Shown: piece by piece, positions 8,580 through 16,904 of the stretch
Numbering within the stretch: the stretch's first letter is position 1
Layout of the letters: each line of letters opens with the position of its first letter
Origin: Streptomyces macrolidinus
GTDB lineage: Bacteria; Actinomycetota; Actinomycetes; Streptomycetales; Streptomycetaceae
Length of the DNA: 55,677 nt
Assembly: GCF_023887685.1 (NCBI RefSeq)
Contig: NZ_JAMWMR010000035.1
Coordinates: forward strand, 1 to 55,677
Direction: 5' to 3'
Translations under genes and position numbers: made by a program
The notes under the pieces: model-generated
Database searches by the model: none
What the model was told of the DNA's origin: nothing
The model's input: only the letters and a program-made list of their open reading frames with translations

Positions 8580-8611
8580 GGGTCACCGTCCGGGCCGCCG
8601 GTCGGTGACCC
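8580..8611. terminator. Bidirectional terminator between glsA and the GH5 gene
   Basis: A perfect 9-bp stem GGGTCACCG/CGGTGACCC lies ten bases after the glsA stop and 30 bases from the stop of the convergent glycoside hydrolase gene. Confidence 0.7.
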
Positions 8612-8641
8612 GACACCCGATCGCCCGCGTGGGCGCCCACG

Positions 8642-10129
8642 TCAGCGTGCCGTCGCGGTCACGGTGACCGCGGTGCCAGGGCGCGCCCTGGGGAGCAGTA
8701 CGTCCGCCTCACCGGGGGCACTGTGGACGACCGTGGCGCGCGTGCCCTCCACCGTGATGCGCGCGCCCCGGGGGAACGCGGCAGGGGGGAGGGCGAGCGT
8801 CGTCCAGGCGCCGCGGGTCGCGGGGGTGGCGGTCAGGGTCAGGGTGTAGGTCCGGGTGGGCGGGTCGTATGTCTCGGCTCCCGGAGCGCCCGCGACGGCC
8901 CGGGCGTAGGGCGCGAAGGCGGGTTCCTTGCCGGGTGCGGGGCTGCCGTCGCGGTCACGGGCGCAGTAGCCGCCGCCGTCCGTGGCGTCGCAGTCGTACC
9001 ACATGGCCCAGCCGGTGGCGAAGCCGTGCATCGACAGGAGTTGACGGCGTACGAGTTGGGCGTTGCCGGGCGTGGTGGCCTTGGGTGGCCCCCATTCGCC
9101 GACGATGACGGGCAGCCGGTGCGCGGCCGGGTAGGCGCCGATGGCGGCTTCGTACCGCTCGATGAACTGCCCGGACGGGTCCCAGTCCTGACCCGCCTCG
9201 ACGGCCGTGTCGTAGGCGTGCGGGGCGTAGCCGATGCGGGCGGCGCCGGGGCGCGGGTCGGCGAAGCCGGGAAGGCTCGTGGGGACGCCTTGGCCGACGA
9301 GGACGGTGGGCTCCACGAACAGCCACGCGTCGCGGTCGACGGAGCGGACGGCCCGGATGAGGCGCCGGTACATGGCAGGCAGTCGGCCCTGTTCGAGCGC
9401 GGCGGAGGCGGCGGCCTGGTCGGCGGGGTCCGTCGGGTCTCCGGGGACGGGGCCGAAGGGCTCGTTGAACAGGTCGTAGCCGAGCAGCGAGCGGTGTCCG
9501 CGCAGGGTGGTGGCGACCTTCGCGTAGGCGGCGGCCTGGGCAGTGCGCAGGTCGGGGTCGTCGTACAGATGCGCGAAGGCGGCCTGGACGGCGGGCTGGA
9601 AGTAGTCGGAGAACCAGTCGTCCGGGTCGGGCTCGAAAGGCAGCCCGTCGGTGCGGGTGGCCCATGCGGGGATGCCGTCGTGGCCGAACGCGGGGCCGAA
9701 GACGTCCTGGTGCCAGTCGACGAGGACCAGGACGTGGTACCGGTCGGCCCAGTCGAGCACCTGGTCGAGGTAGCGGAGGTAGGCGGTGTCGTACCGGCCT
9801 CGGCGGGGTTCCACCTTCTCCCACTGGATGTCGAGCCGCATCAGGTCGAATCCGTCGCGCGCGAGCCGGGCGACGCGGTCGCGGGTGACGGTGTCGTCCT
9901 TGCCGAGGTTGAAGCCGTGCAGCCGCAACGCCCGGCCCTGGCTGTCGGCGAGGTGGACCACGCCGTCGGGCGTGGTGACGGTGCCGGTGGGCCGGGTCAT
10001 GGCTCCCGCTCCCCGTGGCACCTCCGTGCGGGCGGGCGCGCCGAGGGCCTGGGCCGGAGCCACTGCGGGCAGTGCGCACAGGAGGGCTGTGCCGAAGGCG
10101 AGCGTGGTGGCGGAGCGACGCAGACGCAT
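8642..10129 (-). CDS. Secreted GH5 glycoside hydrolase (endoglycosylceramidase-like)
   Basis: A 495-residue secreted enzyme. The ATG at 10129 has GGAGG seven bases upstream, followed by a Sec signal (LRRSATTLAFGTALLCALPAV) cleaved after a QA-LGA region. The GH5 catalytic domain contains LRLHGFNLGKDD and MRLDIQWEKVEP. The acid/base Glu is in YDLFNEPFG near residue 222, HAYD near 296 is the substrate-side His, and the nucleophile Glu is in VIVGEWGPP near 340. A C-terminal beta-sandwich-like domain follows from about residue 410. Order and length resemble bacterial endoglycoceramidases, which cut the glycan from glycosphingolipids, but a broader cellulase-type activity cannot be excluded. Confidence 0.85.
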   Translation of the reverse strand: MRLRRSATTLAFGTALLCALPAVAPAQALGAPARTEVPRGAGAMTRPTGTVTTPDGVVHLADSQGRALRLHGFNLGKDDTVTRDRVARLARDGFDLMRLDIQWEKVEPRRGRYDTAYLRYLDQVLDWADRYHVLVLVDWHQDVFGPAFGHDGIPAWATRTDGLPFEPDPDDWFSDYFQPAVQAAFAHLYDDPDLRTAQAAAYAKVATTLRGHRSLLGYDLFNEPFGPVPGDPTDPADQAAASAALEQGRLPAMYRRLIRAVRSVDRDAWLFVEPTVLVGQGVPTSLPGFADPRPGAARIGYAPHAYDTAVEAGQDWDPSGQFIERYEAAIGAYPAAHRLPVIVGEWGPPKATTPGNAQLVRRQLLSMHGFATGWAMWYDCDATDGGGYCARDRDGSPAPGKEPAFAPYARAVAGAPGAETYDPPTRTYTLTLTATPATRGAWTTLALPPAAFPRGARITVEGTRATVVHSAPGEADVLLPRARPGTAVTVTATAR

Positions 10130-10399
10130 GGTGCCTCCGGTGCGGTCGGCAGGGGGCGGAGTTGCCCGGCGAGTGCCGATCCTGGCCAAAGGCGTACGCG
10201 ACGGCAAGACCTCGCGACGTCAATTCCTGACACTTGCTCAACTCTTCGTTCAGCGACGAACGGCGCGTGTCCGCGGACGCCTACCCCAGCGGCCCGAGCG
10301 GCCCAAGCGCCCAGCAGCTCGCCGTCGGCGGCCCGTTCAACACCCTGGACCCGCCGCTGACCGGTCACGCTGATCCGTACGCGATTACGCGGTCAGTAG

Positions 10400-10439
10400 T
10401 TCGTCAATTCGTTCAGCAGTTCGTTAGTTCGTTCAGCAG
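10400..10439. repeat. 20-bp tandem duplication at the 3' end of arsC
   Basis: Two adjacent 20-base units differ at two positions (TTCGTCAATTCGTTCAGCAG and TTCGTTAGTTCGTTCAGCAG). The left unit lies outside arsC and the right one inside it. Read on the minus strand, both units encode LLNELTN, so the duplication occurred across the arsC stop. Confidence 0.85.
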
Positions 10440-10826
10440 GCCGCGGACGCGGTTCTCGATCTCGTCGCGGATCGGGCGGACCGCGACGACGCCCTGCCCG
10501 GCAGGGTCGTCCAGCTTCCAGTCCACGTACTGCTTGCCGGGGAAGACCGGGCAGGCGTCCCCGCAGCCCATGGTGATCACGACGTCGGACGCCTGCACGG
10601 CCTCGCTGGTCAGCACCTTGGGTGTCTCGGCGGAGATGTCGATCCCGGCCTCGGCCATCGCCTCGACCACGGCCGGGTTCACCGTGTCAGCCGGGGCGGA
10701 GCCTGCCGAGCGGACCTCGACCTTGCCTTGGCCGAGGTGGGTGAGGAAGGCAGCGGCCATCTGCGAGCGTCCGGCGTTGTGGACGCACACGAACAGCACC
10801 GACGGCTTCGGGGCGGTGTCAGACAT
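10413..10826 (-). CDS. arsC: Arsenate reductase, low-molecular-weight phosphatase type
   Basis: A 137-residue arsenate reductase that reduces arsenate to arsenite for export by Acr3. The P-loop CVHNAGRSQ (Cys14, Arg20; CX5R) starts after the first strand. The resolving cysteines are Cys88 and Cys92 (TMGCGDACPVFPGK), the arrangement of thioredoxin- or mycothiol-coupled LMW-PTP reductases. DWKLDDP near residue 103 carries the general-acid Asp. Its ATG lies inside the end of acr3 with an 8-base overlap (SD GGAAGG), so translation is coupled. The C-terminus ends in NELTNC because of a 20-bp duplication; the adjacent copy would end NELTNY, so Cys137 is new. Confidence 0.92.
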   Translation of the reverse strand: MSDTAPKPSVLFVCVHNAGRSQMAAAFLTHLGQGKVEVRSAGSAPADTVNPAVVEAMAEAGIDISAETPKVLTSEAVQASDVVITMGCGDACPVFPGKQYVDWKLDDPAGQGVVAVRPIRDEIENRVRGLLNELTNC

Positions 10827-11939
10827 GGGTGGGTCCTTCCTCGGCTGCAGCGGCAGGGGCTGACGGGGGCTCAGTACGGGGAAAGCAGCGGCGGGCGGCG
10901 AGCGCGACATAGACCAGGCCGATCAGTACGGGCACCTCGATGAGGGGGCCGATGACGCCGGCGAGGGCCTGTCCTGAGGTCGCGCCGAACGTCGCGATGG
11001 CCACCGCGATGGCGAGTTCGAAGTTGTTGCCCGCGGCGGTGAACGCCAGCGTGGTCGCCTTGGGGTGGTCCAGGCCCACGGCCCTGCCCAGGGCCATGGA
11101 GCCGGCCCACATCACGGCGAAGTACACCAGCAGCGGCAGCGCGATCCGCGCCACGTCCCACGGCTGTGAGGTGATCGCATCGCCTTGCAGGGCGAACAGC
11201 ACGACGATCGTGAACAGCAGCCCGTACAGGGCGAACGGGCCGATGCGGGGGACCAGTCTCGTCTCGTACCAGTGGCGGCCCTTGGTCTTCTCGCCCAGCT
11301 TGCGGGTCAGGAACCCGGCGACGAGCGGAATGCCGAGGAAGATCAGCACGCTGCGGGCGATCTCCCACACCGAGATGTCCAGCGTCGTTCGCTCCAGGCC
11401 GAGCCAGCCGGGCAGGACGGACAGATAGAACCAGCCCAGGGCGGAGAACGCGACCACCTGGAACACGGAGTTCAGGGCGACGAGGACGGCGGCGGCTTCG
11501 CGGTCGCCGCAGGCCAGGTCGTTCCAGATGATGACCATGGCGATGCAGCGGGCGAGCCCGACGATGATCAGCCCGGTCCGGTATTCCGGCAGGTCCGGGA
11601 GGAAGAGCCAGGCCAGAGCGAACATGACGGCCGGGCCGAGGACCAGTTGATGACCAGGGACGGGATCAGCAGGCACTTGTCGCGGGTGACGGTGTCAAGG
11701 CGGTCATAACGGACCTTCGCCAGGACCGGATACATCATCACGAGCGGGCCCAGCGCGATCGGCAGCGAGACCCCGGTGACGGTCACCTTCGCGAGTGCGT
11801 CACCCAGACCGGGGACCAGGCGGCCCAGACCGAGCCCGGCCGCCATCGCCAGCACGATCCACACGGCCAGGAACCAGTCCACGACGGACAGCCGCCCGGC
11901 TACCGACGCCGACGGAGCGGCCGTCGTCTCCCGGCTCAC
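10819..11939 (-). pseudogene. acr3: ACR3-type arsenite efflux transporter, single frameshift
   Basis: Two overlapping frames together give a complete ACR3 (BASS superfamily) arsenite exporter of about 373 residues. The N-terminal frame runs from GTG 11939 through SVVDWFLAVWIVLAMAAGLGLG and IALGPLVMMYPVLAKVRY to SLVINW. Reading resumes one base out of register at about 11642 with VLGPAVMFALAWLFLP. The essential ACR3 cysteine in WNDLACGD and the AAGNNFELAIAV segment are intact. The expected INWVLGP needs one extra G in a G-run, so a sequencing or slippage deletion is likely. The start overlaps the arsR stop (GTGA) and the end overlaps arsC. Whether it is functional depends on this base. Confidence 0.85.
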
Positions 11940-12399
11940 GAGACAGCCCCGGCCGACTCGCCGCGAGGCTGACGGGACTGATGGGGCTGGGCCTGACGGG
12001 GCTGACAGGGCTCATCCTTCGGGCTGCCGGGGCGGGTCAGGATCGCGGCCAGGCGGTCCGTCTTCTCGGGCAGCAGCCGGTAATACACCCATGTCCCCCG
12101 CCGCTCGGAGGCGATCAGCCCGGCCTGTTTCAGCAGCTTGAGGTGATGCGAGATCGTCGGCTGCGACAGCTCGAACGCCGGGGTCAGATCACAGACGCAG
12201 ATCTCGCCGCCCTGCTGTGAGGCGAAATCGACAGCAGCCGCAGCCGCACCCGGTCGCCCAGGGCCTTGAACACCGGCGCCAGCTCCGCGGCCTGATCCTC
12301 GTCCAGCGGAGCACTCAGCAGCGTCGGGCAGCACCCCTCGGTCTCGTTGCCCTGGTCGAGGTCGTCCTGGACGAGCACCACAAGCTCTTGTTTCGACAT
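11936..12399 (-). pseudogene. arsR: ArsR-family arsenic repressor, single frameshift
   Basis: A winged-helix metalloid sensor with an extended tail (about 154 residues when joined). The first frame from ATG 12399 contains ETEGCCPTLLSAPLDEDQA and FKALGDRVRLRLLS. After a one-base shift near 12225 the second frame gives ASQQGGEICVCDLTPAFELSQPTISHHLKLLKQAGL, the sensor Cys pair (CVCDL) plus recognition helix, then GTWVYYRLLPE. The tail is Pro/Gln-rich. The shift lies at a T3 run on the coding strand. The gene begins only ten bases from a palindrome that is probably its own operator and leads the arsR-acr3-arsC operon. A third CC pair near the N-terminus may add metalloid ligands. Confidence 0.85.
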
Positions 12400-12408
12400 A
12401 CTTCTATG

Positions 12409-12455
12409 TTGACGGGCTTCGATTTAAGGCGCAAGCTTGCATCGAGGAACGTCAA
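12409..12455. promoter_or_regulatory. Candidate ArsR operator between arsR and arsM
   Basis: TTGACGGGCTTCGAT (12409-12423) and its near-complement ATCGAGGAACGTCAA (12441-12455) match at 12 of 15 positions and are separated by 17 bases. The site sits between the divergent arsR and arsM starts, the expected place for autoregulation plus control of arsM. Confidence 0.6.
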
Positions 12456-12504
12456 TACAACCCGATCTGGGCCACATCAGTCCCGTCATTCGAGGAGTCA
12501 CGTC

Positions 12505-13302
12505 ATGAGCGAGCAGAACACCGACCTGCGCGAGACCGTCCGCCGCCGCTATGCCGCGGCTGCCGTTCAGGTCACCGAGGGCGGCACCGGGTGCTGCGGC
12601 CCGCAGGCCATCGAGGTCGACGACAACTTCGGCTCCACCCTCTACCCCGCCGACGAGCGGGACGTCCTGCCCGCCGAGGCCGTCGCCGCCTCGCTCGGCT
12701 GCGGCAACCCCACCGCCGTCGCCGACCTCCATGAAGGCGAGCGCGTTCTCGACCTCGGCTCCGGCGGCGGCATCGACGTTCTGCTGTCCGCCCGCCGTGT
12801 CGGGCCCACCGGCAAGGCGTACGGACTGGACATGACCGAGGAGATGCTCGCCCTCGCCCTGACCAACGCCAAGAAGGCAGGCGCCACCAATGTCGAGTTC
12901 CTCAAGGGAACCATCGAGGCCGTCCCGCTGCCTGCGAACACCATCGACGTCGTCATCTCCAACTGCGTGATCAACCTGTCCACCGACAAGCCCGCCGTCT
13001 TCGCCGAGATGTTCCGCGTCCTGACCCCGGGCGGCCGGATCGGCATCTCCGACGTCGTAGCCGACGACGCCCTCTCCCCCGCCCAGCGAGCCGAACGCGG
13101 CGACTACGTCGGCTGCATCGCCGGCGCCCTCTCCTTCACCGAATACCGGACGGGCCTCGAAGCCGCCGGGTTCACCGACATTGAGATCACCCCCACCCAC
13201 ACGGTCGCCGACGACATGCACTCCGCGATCATCCGCGCCACCAAGGCCATCACCGAGGAAACGGCCCCGGCTGCTGCGGCGGCACCGGGCTCCTGCTGCT
13301 GA
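12505..13302 (+). CDS. arsM: Arsenite S-adenosylmethionine methyltransferase
   Basis: A 265-residue class I methyltransferase converting arsenite to methylated arsenicals. The adjacent cysteines at 30-31 (GTGCCGPQ), the SAM site VLDLGSGGGIDVLLSARRVG near residue 82, and the third arsenic-binding Cys in ISNCVINLSTDKP near residue 155 are diagnostic of ArsM. The C-terminus ends in GSCC, an extra pair seen in many ArsM proteins. The ATG at 12505 has GAGGAG eight bases upstream. It is transcribed divergently from arsR-acr3-arsC, with the shared control region carrying the palindrome. Unlike arsR and acr3 it is intact. Confidence 0.95.
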   Translation: MSEQNTDLRETVRRRYAAAAVQVTEGGTGCCGPQAIEVDDNFGSTLYPADERDVLPAEAVAASLGCGNPTAVADLHEGERVLDLGSGGGIDVLLSARRVGPTGKAYGLDMTEEMLALALTNAKKAGATNVEFLKGTIEAVPLPANTIDVVISNCVINLSTDKPAVFAEMFRVLTPGGRIGISDVVADDALSPAQRAERGDYVGCIAGALSFTEYRTGLEAAGFTDIEITPTHTVADDMHSAIIRATKAITEETAPAAAAAPGSCC

Positions 13303-13449
13303 ACGGAGCGGACAGCGTCCCCTGCTGGAGAGCCCGCGCGATGCTCGCCATCGCCGTCACCTTTGGGCGTACGGACCTGACCGGGACTGCTGGTCGGGCG
13401 CACCGATTCTCCCGGCACCCGCTCCGACCCCGATTGGGCACGCGCTTGA

Positions 13450-13478
13450 TTGACGGCCGGAGAAACGGGCCATACGGT
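13450..13478 (+). promoter_or_regulatory. Sigma-HrdB-like promoter
   Basis: TTGACG, a 17-base spacer and TACGGT fit the Streptomyces vegetative consensus well. The expected start site near 13486 is about 40 bases before the small ORF at 13526, so it likely drives that ORF and the coupled FhuF-like gene. Confidence 0.55.
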
Positions 13479-13525
13479 CCCTGCGTAGTGATCTCGCCGG
13501 AACCCGGACGTACGGACAACTCGAC

Positions 13526-13639
13526 ATGGAGAAGAAGCTCATGCTGCTCGGCTTGGGCAAGCGGCTCCAGGCCGGATTCGGCGACGTACGTCCGGATGCC
13601 GCCGCCCCCTCACACGAATCGGACCCCGTCCCGGCATGA
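13526..13639 (+). CDS. Small 37-residue ORF coupled to the FhuF-like gene
   Basis: The frame encodes MEKKLMLLGLGKRLQAGFGD followed by VRPDAAAPSHESDPVPA: a basic, amphipathic N-terminal half and an acidic, Pro-rich tail. Its TGA overlaps the ATG of the FhuF-like gene (ATGA), so the two are translationally coupled, and a good promoter lies just upstream. No obvious ribosome binding site precedes the ATG. I do not recognise a family. Possibilities are a leader peptide setting FhuF-like translation, a small partner protein, or a modified-peptide precursor. The coupling and codon bias make translation likely, but the function is unknown. Confidence 0.5.
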   Translation: MEKKLMLLGLGKRLQAGFGDVRPDAAAPSHESDPVPA

Positions 13640-14367
13640 CCAGCAGCCCTACGGAGAGCAGGGTGATCGAGGAGATCACCGCGCTCGGCCCGTTCTTCGC
13701 CATACAGACCCACCCGCCCGGCACGCACCCGTCCGAGCCCTGGCAGTCACTGTCCCGCCCGCTGCTCGAAGCCCGGGTGAGCGACGTACGGGACCGGCTG
13801 GCCGCGGGCGGCGGGCAGCCGCCAGCAGCGGTCGAGACGCGGGTCGCGGCGTCTGTCGCGCACTTGGGGCTGGCCGCACGGCTGGTCTCCCCGGCGCTGG
13901 CTGCCGCCGTACTGCACGGCCTGGTCCTCGCGCCCGGCCTCGCGGATCTGCGGTGGCAACCCACGCTCGGCGGCCCGACGCCCCTGTCACTGCCTGACGA
14001 CGCCTTCACCGGCGGCGAGGAGGGCTCGCTCTCGCAGCTCGCCGACGAACTGAGCAGCCGCCTGCTGGACGGCACGCTGCGCCAACTCGCCGATGCCATG
14101 GCGCAGTTCTCGGTCTCCCGGCACATTCTGTGGGGCAACACCGCCTCGGCCGTCAACGGAGCGGTGACCATGATCACGGCGTCCCGCCCGGAGGTCACCG
14201 CGCGAACCCGCACCCTCACCGCGCTCCTCCTGGAGAGGCCCCCGCTGCGTGGTGCGAGCGCCAGGACACCCGGCGGAACGTACCGGCGCCGTAGCTGCTG
14301 CCTGATCTACCGCGCCGCACCGGGTCGCAAGGGAGCCCTGTGCGGAGATTGCGCCCTGTCCCGCTGA
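13636..14367 (+). CDS. FhuF-like (2Fe-2S)-binding ferric reductase family protein
   Basis: A 243-residue cytoplasmic protein whose C-terminus carries the FhuF cluster motif CCLIYRAAPGRKGALCGDC, i.e. C-C-x10-C-x2-C, which binds a [2Fe-2S] centre. The body (residues about 60-190) is alpha-helical with AHLGLAARLVSPALAAAVLHGLVL and ISRHILWGNTASAVNGA-like segments typical of the family. FhuF-type proteins reduce Fe(III) in imported siderophores. No siderophore genes are nearby. The start overlaps the stop of the 37-residue ORF and has no separate ribosome binding site, so it depends on coupled translation. Confidence 0.8.
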   Translation: MTSSPTESRVIEEITALGPFFAIQTHPPGTHPSEPWQSLSRPLLEARVSDVRDRLAAGGGQPPAAVETRVAASVAHLGLAARLVSPALAAAVLHGLVLAPGLADLRWQPTLGGPTPLSLPDDAFTGGEEGSLSQLADELSSRLLDGTLRQLADAMAQFSVSRHILWGNTASAVNGAVTMITASRPEVTARTRTLTALLLERPPLRGASARTPGGTYRRRSCCLIYRAAPGRKGALCGDCALSR

Positions 14368-14626
14368 CCAGGCCGCTCGAGCCACGGTCGTCGGCCGAAC
14401 CGGGTCGGTCGCTCAGTGCGGCCATCACGGCCGTGAACCTCGTACGGGCCGATCACGGTGCGGCCGTCGCCAACGCCGCCGCTTGCGCCGAGAGCACCGG
14501 CGCCGCCCGCCGCGGCTCCGGCCGAGGCCTACGACTCTGCCACCGGTACGGAGCAGCCGCCCGGTCGACGACCTGACCGTCCCGCGCTCGGGCAGCTCCT
14601 GCGGGTGCTGAACACACTGCCTCGCG

Positions 14627-15220
14627 TCAGCCTTGTCGGCGGAGGTCCAGCATGGAGAAGACCTTGTCGTAGCGATGTTCGCCGACGGCGACGAAGTCGG
14701 GCAGACGGCCGTATTCGCTGAAGCCCAGCGACCGATAGAGGTGCAGGGCATGGGTGTTGTCGCCACGGACGTCCAGGGTGAGGACCTCGATCCCCGCCTC
14801 CCGAGCGTCAGCGATCAAGGCAGTGGTCAACGCCCGACCGACACCACGACCATGGGCGGCAGCGTCTACCGCGATCTTCTCCAGATCAGCGTGTGGCCGA
14901 TGGGTCGGTCGGGCGTAGCGGAGCCAGTACCCGAACCCGACAAGCCGACGGTCGAGGTAAGCGGCGCGCAGGGCCGCATCCCCGGCCCGCACCGCAGAGA
15001 CGACGTGGCCAAGAAGGTCCACCACCTCGTCCCGCGAGGGCGGTTCGACCCATCCCAGCGCGGCACCTCCACTGACCAGGTCCGCCAGGATCCGGTGGGC
15101 CGACTCCGCGAACCGGGCCTCCAGTTCAGGATCGGAAGTCAGCTCCATGGCATCAAGGATGGCGGGCTCAGTGGTCACTCCGCTGATCATGGCGGACAGC
15201 ATAGCCAGCAGCGGATCCAT
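14627..15220 (-). CDS. GNAT family N-acetyltransferase
   Basis: A 197-residue acetyl-CoA-dependent acyltransferase. The acetyl-CoA loop is AHGRGVGRALTTAL near residue 122 (Q/RxxGxG/A), preceded by LEKIAVDAAA and followed by the C-terminal strand-helix TLDVRGDNTHALHLYRSLGF typical of GNAT motif B. The N-terminal 70 residues are helical (ETEPAILDAMELTSDPELEARFAES-like), an extension seen in several Streptomyces GNATs. The substrate is unknown. It is followed at a distance by the convergent FhuF-like gene; 259 bases between them hold no gene. Confidence 0.85.
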   Translation of the reverse strand: MDPLLAMLSAMISGVTTEPAILDAMELTSDPELEARFAESAHRILADLVSGGAALGWVEPPSRDEVVDLLGHVVSAVRAGDAALRAAYLDRRLVGFGYWLRYARPTHRPHADLEKIAVDAAAHGRGVGRALTTALIADAREAGIEVLTLDVRGDNTHALHLYRSLGFSEYGRLPDFVAVGEHRYDKVFSMLDLRRQG

Positions 15221-15267
15221 CCCCGTCAGGGACTTCCGGTCTCAGGCTCTGCGGCGCGTCAGTGGGC

Positions 15268-15693
15268 TCAGGAGTCGAGCACGGCGGCCACGGCCTCGAT
15301 CTCGACGAGTTGGTCCTTGTAACCGAGCACCGTGACGCCCATCAAGGTGCTGGGGACGTCATGATCAGCGAACGAGTCCCGGACCACCTTCCAGGCAGCC
15401 CCCAGATCCTCCTGCCGGGCCGACGCGACAAGAACCCTCGTACTGATGACGTCCTGGAGAGACGCGCCGGAGGCGGCGAGAGCAACTTGCATGTTCTCGA
15501 CGGCTTTCAAGGCCTGACCGGCGTAGTCCCCGATCGCCGCCGTCGAGCCGTCGTCGTTGAGCGGACACGCCCCGGCAAGGAAGATCAGGCGGGAGTCGGC
15601 GGGCGCCGTGGCCGCGTAGGCGTACTCGGCGACGTCGGACAGGGAGTCGGAGCGGATCAGAGTGATGGCACGAGCCACGGTCGTTGGGTCCAT
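15268..15693 (-). CDS. RidA/YjgF family protein
   Basis: A 141-residue member of the RidA (YjgF/YER057c/UK114) family, which hydrolyses reactive enamine/imine intermediates or has related lyase roles. ARAITLIRSDSLSDVAEYAYAA at the N-terminus is followed by GACPLNDDGSTAAIGDYAGQ, the loop before the central helix, and then ALKAVENMQVALAASGASLQDVISTRVLV, which is strongly conserved. The catalytic-type Arg falls in STRVLVA. The chosen ATG at 15693 gives normal length; the upstream in-frame sequence is basic and unlikely coding. It stands between the GNAT gene and the quinone oxidoreductase-like gene on the same strand. Confidence 0.85.
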   Translation of the reverse strand: MDPTTVARAITLIRSDSLSDVAEYAYAATAPADSRLIFLAGACPLNDDGSTAAIGDYAGQALKAVENMQVALAASGASLQDVISTRVLVASARQEDLGAAWKVVRDSFADHDVPSTLMGVTVLGYKDQLVEIEAVAAVLDS

Positions 15694-15862
15694 TCCTGTC
15701 GATTGCGGAGCGCGAACATTCTGCCCACACCCCCTTCGCTTCCGCCTTCCCTTTTTCTCACCGCCCCTCGGCAACGCCGTCAGGCCGCGGCTTCGACAAC
15801 TTGCGCTGAACTGACCGGTGTTCGTTCTCGGTTCTGGCAGGCCTTCCGACAGCGAGGTCGTG

Positions 15863-16837
15863 TCAGGGGAAGATCACGACACGTCCTGGTGCCCGGTTCG
15901 CCACCGCGAGATAGGCTTCCCTGCCGTTCTCCAGGCTGTAGCGGTGCGCCACGGGCAGGGGTTGGAACTGTCCGGATTCGAAGTAGGGCGCGAGTCGGTC
16001 GAGGTAGGCGTTGCTTTGGGTGACGTCCAGTTGACGGCTGTCACAGCCCAGGATCCGGGTCTCGTTGTGGTACAGGTCGACGAGGTCGATCTCCACGGTC
16101 CGGTCCCCTACGGCGCTGATCACGACGAGCCGTCCGCCGTGCGCGAGCGAGGCGAGGGCTGCCGGAGTCGTCACTCCGCCCACCGCGTCGTACACGACGT
16201 CCGCGCCCTTGCCCCCCGGTCACCTCCATGATCTGTTCTCCGATGTGCTGTGCGTCGTTGTCGAGCGGGACGAAAGCGTCCATGGCGGATGCGGCGGGGG
16301 TGTTGTCGGCCGGTGGTGTCCGGGCGAGCCCGATCACGTGGGCTCCCAGGGAGCGGGCGATCTGGGCAACGGCGCCGCCCACGCCGCCCGTTACGCCGAT
16401 CACTGAGATGTTCTCCCTTCGGTCAGACGCGCTGTCTCGACCGTGCCCAGCCACGCGGTGACGAAGTTGACTCCTGTGGCGGCGGCTTCTTCGAAGCTCA
16501 GCCGGGTGGGTTTACGGGCGAGCGCGGTGGCGGGGATGGCGAGCAGTTCGGCGTGTGAGCCGTCACGGGTGAAGCCGAGGTCACCCCCGGTTCCCCACAC
16601 CTCGGCGCCGGTCCAGTCAGGGGGGCCATCGATGACGACACCGGAGAAGTCCCGTCCCGGGGTTCGGGGAAGGAGGGTTCCTTCCATGCGTCCCGCCACG
16701 TTCTTCACGTCCGAGGCATTGACAGAGGCGGCTTTGACCGCGATGACGGCGTTGCCGTGCTGGGCCGTCGGGTCCGGGCATTCGGTGAGAGACAGAACAT
16801 GGGGGTCACCGAAACGGTCGAAGCGCAGAGCACGCAT
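15863..16837 (-). pseudogene. Zinc-free MDR / quinone oxidoreductase-like protein, two frameshifts
   Basis: Three frames join into one medium-chain reductase of about 325 residues that would transfer hydride from NADPH to a quinone or enone. The first frame has MRALRFDRFGDPHVLSL and TPGRDFSGVVIDG. The second has the nucleotide site VIGVTGGVGGAVAQIARSLGAHVIG. The third has ADVVYDAVGG and GGRLVVISAVGDRTVEIDL. The breaks are at about 16416 (one base missing beside a C-run on the plus strand) and at 16212-16217 (an extra base in a C6 run). With both repaired the protein looks complete. Catalytic zinc ligands are absent, as in the quinone-oxidoreductase branch. Assembly errors are the simplest explanation. 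Confidence 0.8.
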
Positions 16838-16904
16838 GACGGTGGGTCCCTTCCGTGCGGTCCATTGCGATGGGGATGGTTTCGTGGACGCGGTGGTGGC
16901 CGGT

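Noticed and set aside
13526..13639. The 37-residue ORF as a lasso peptide precursor (GFGDVRPD could form a ring)
   Set aside because: No Thr at the usual penultimate leader position and no lasso cyclase or protease genes nearby.
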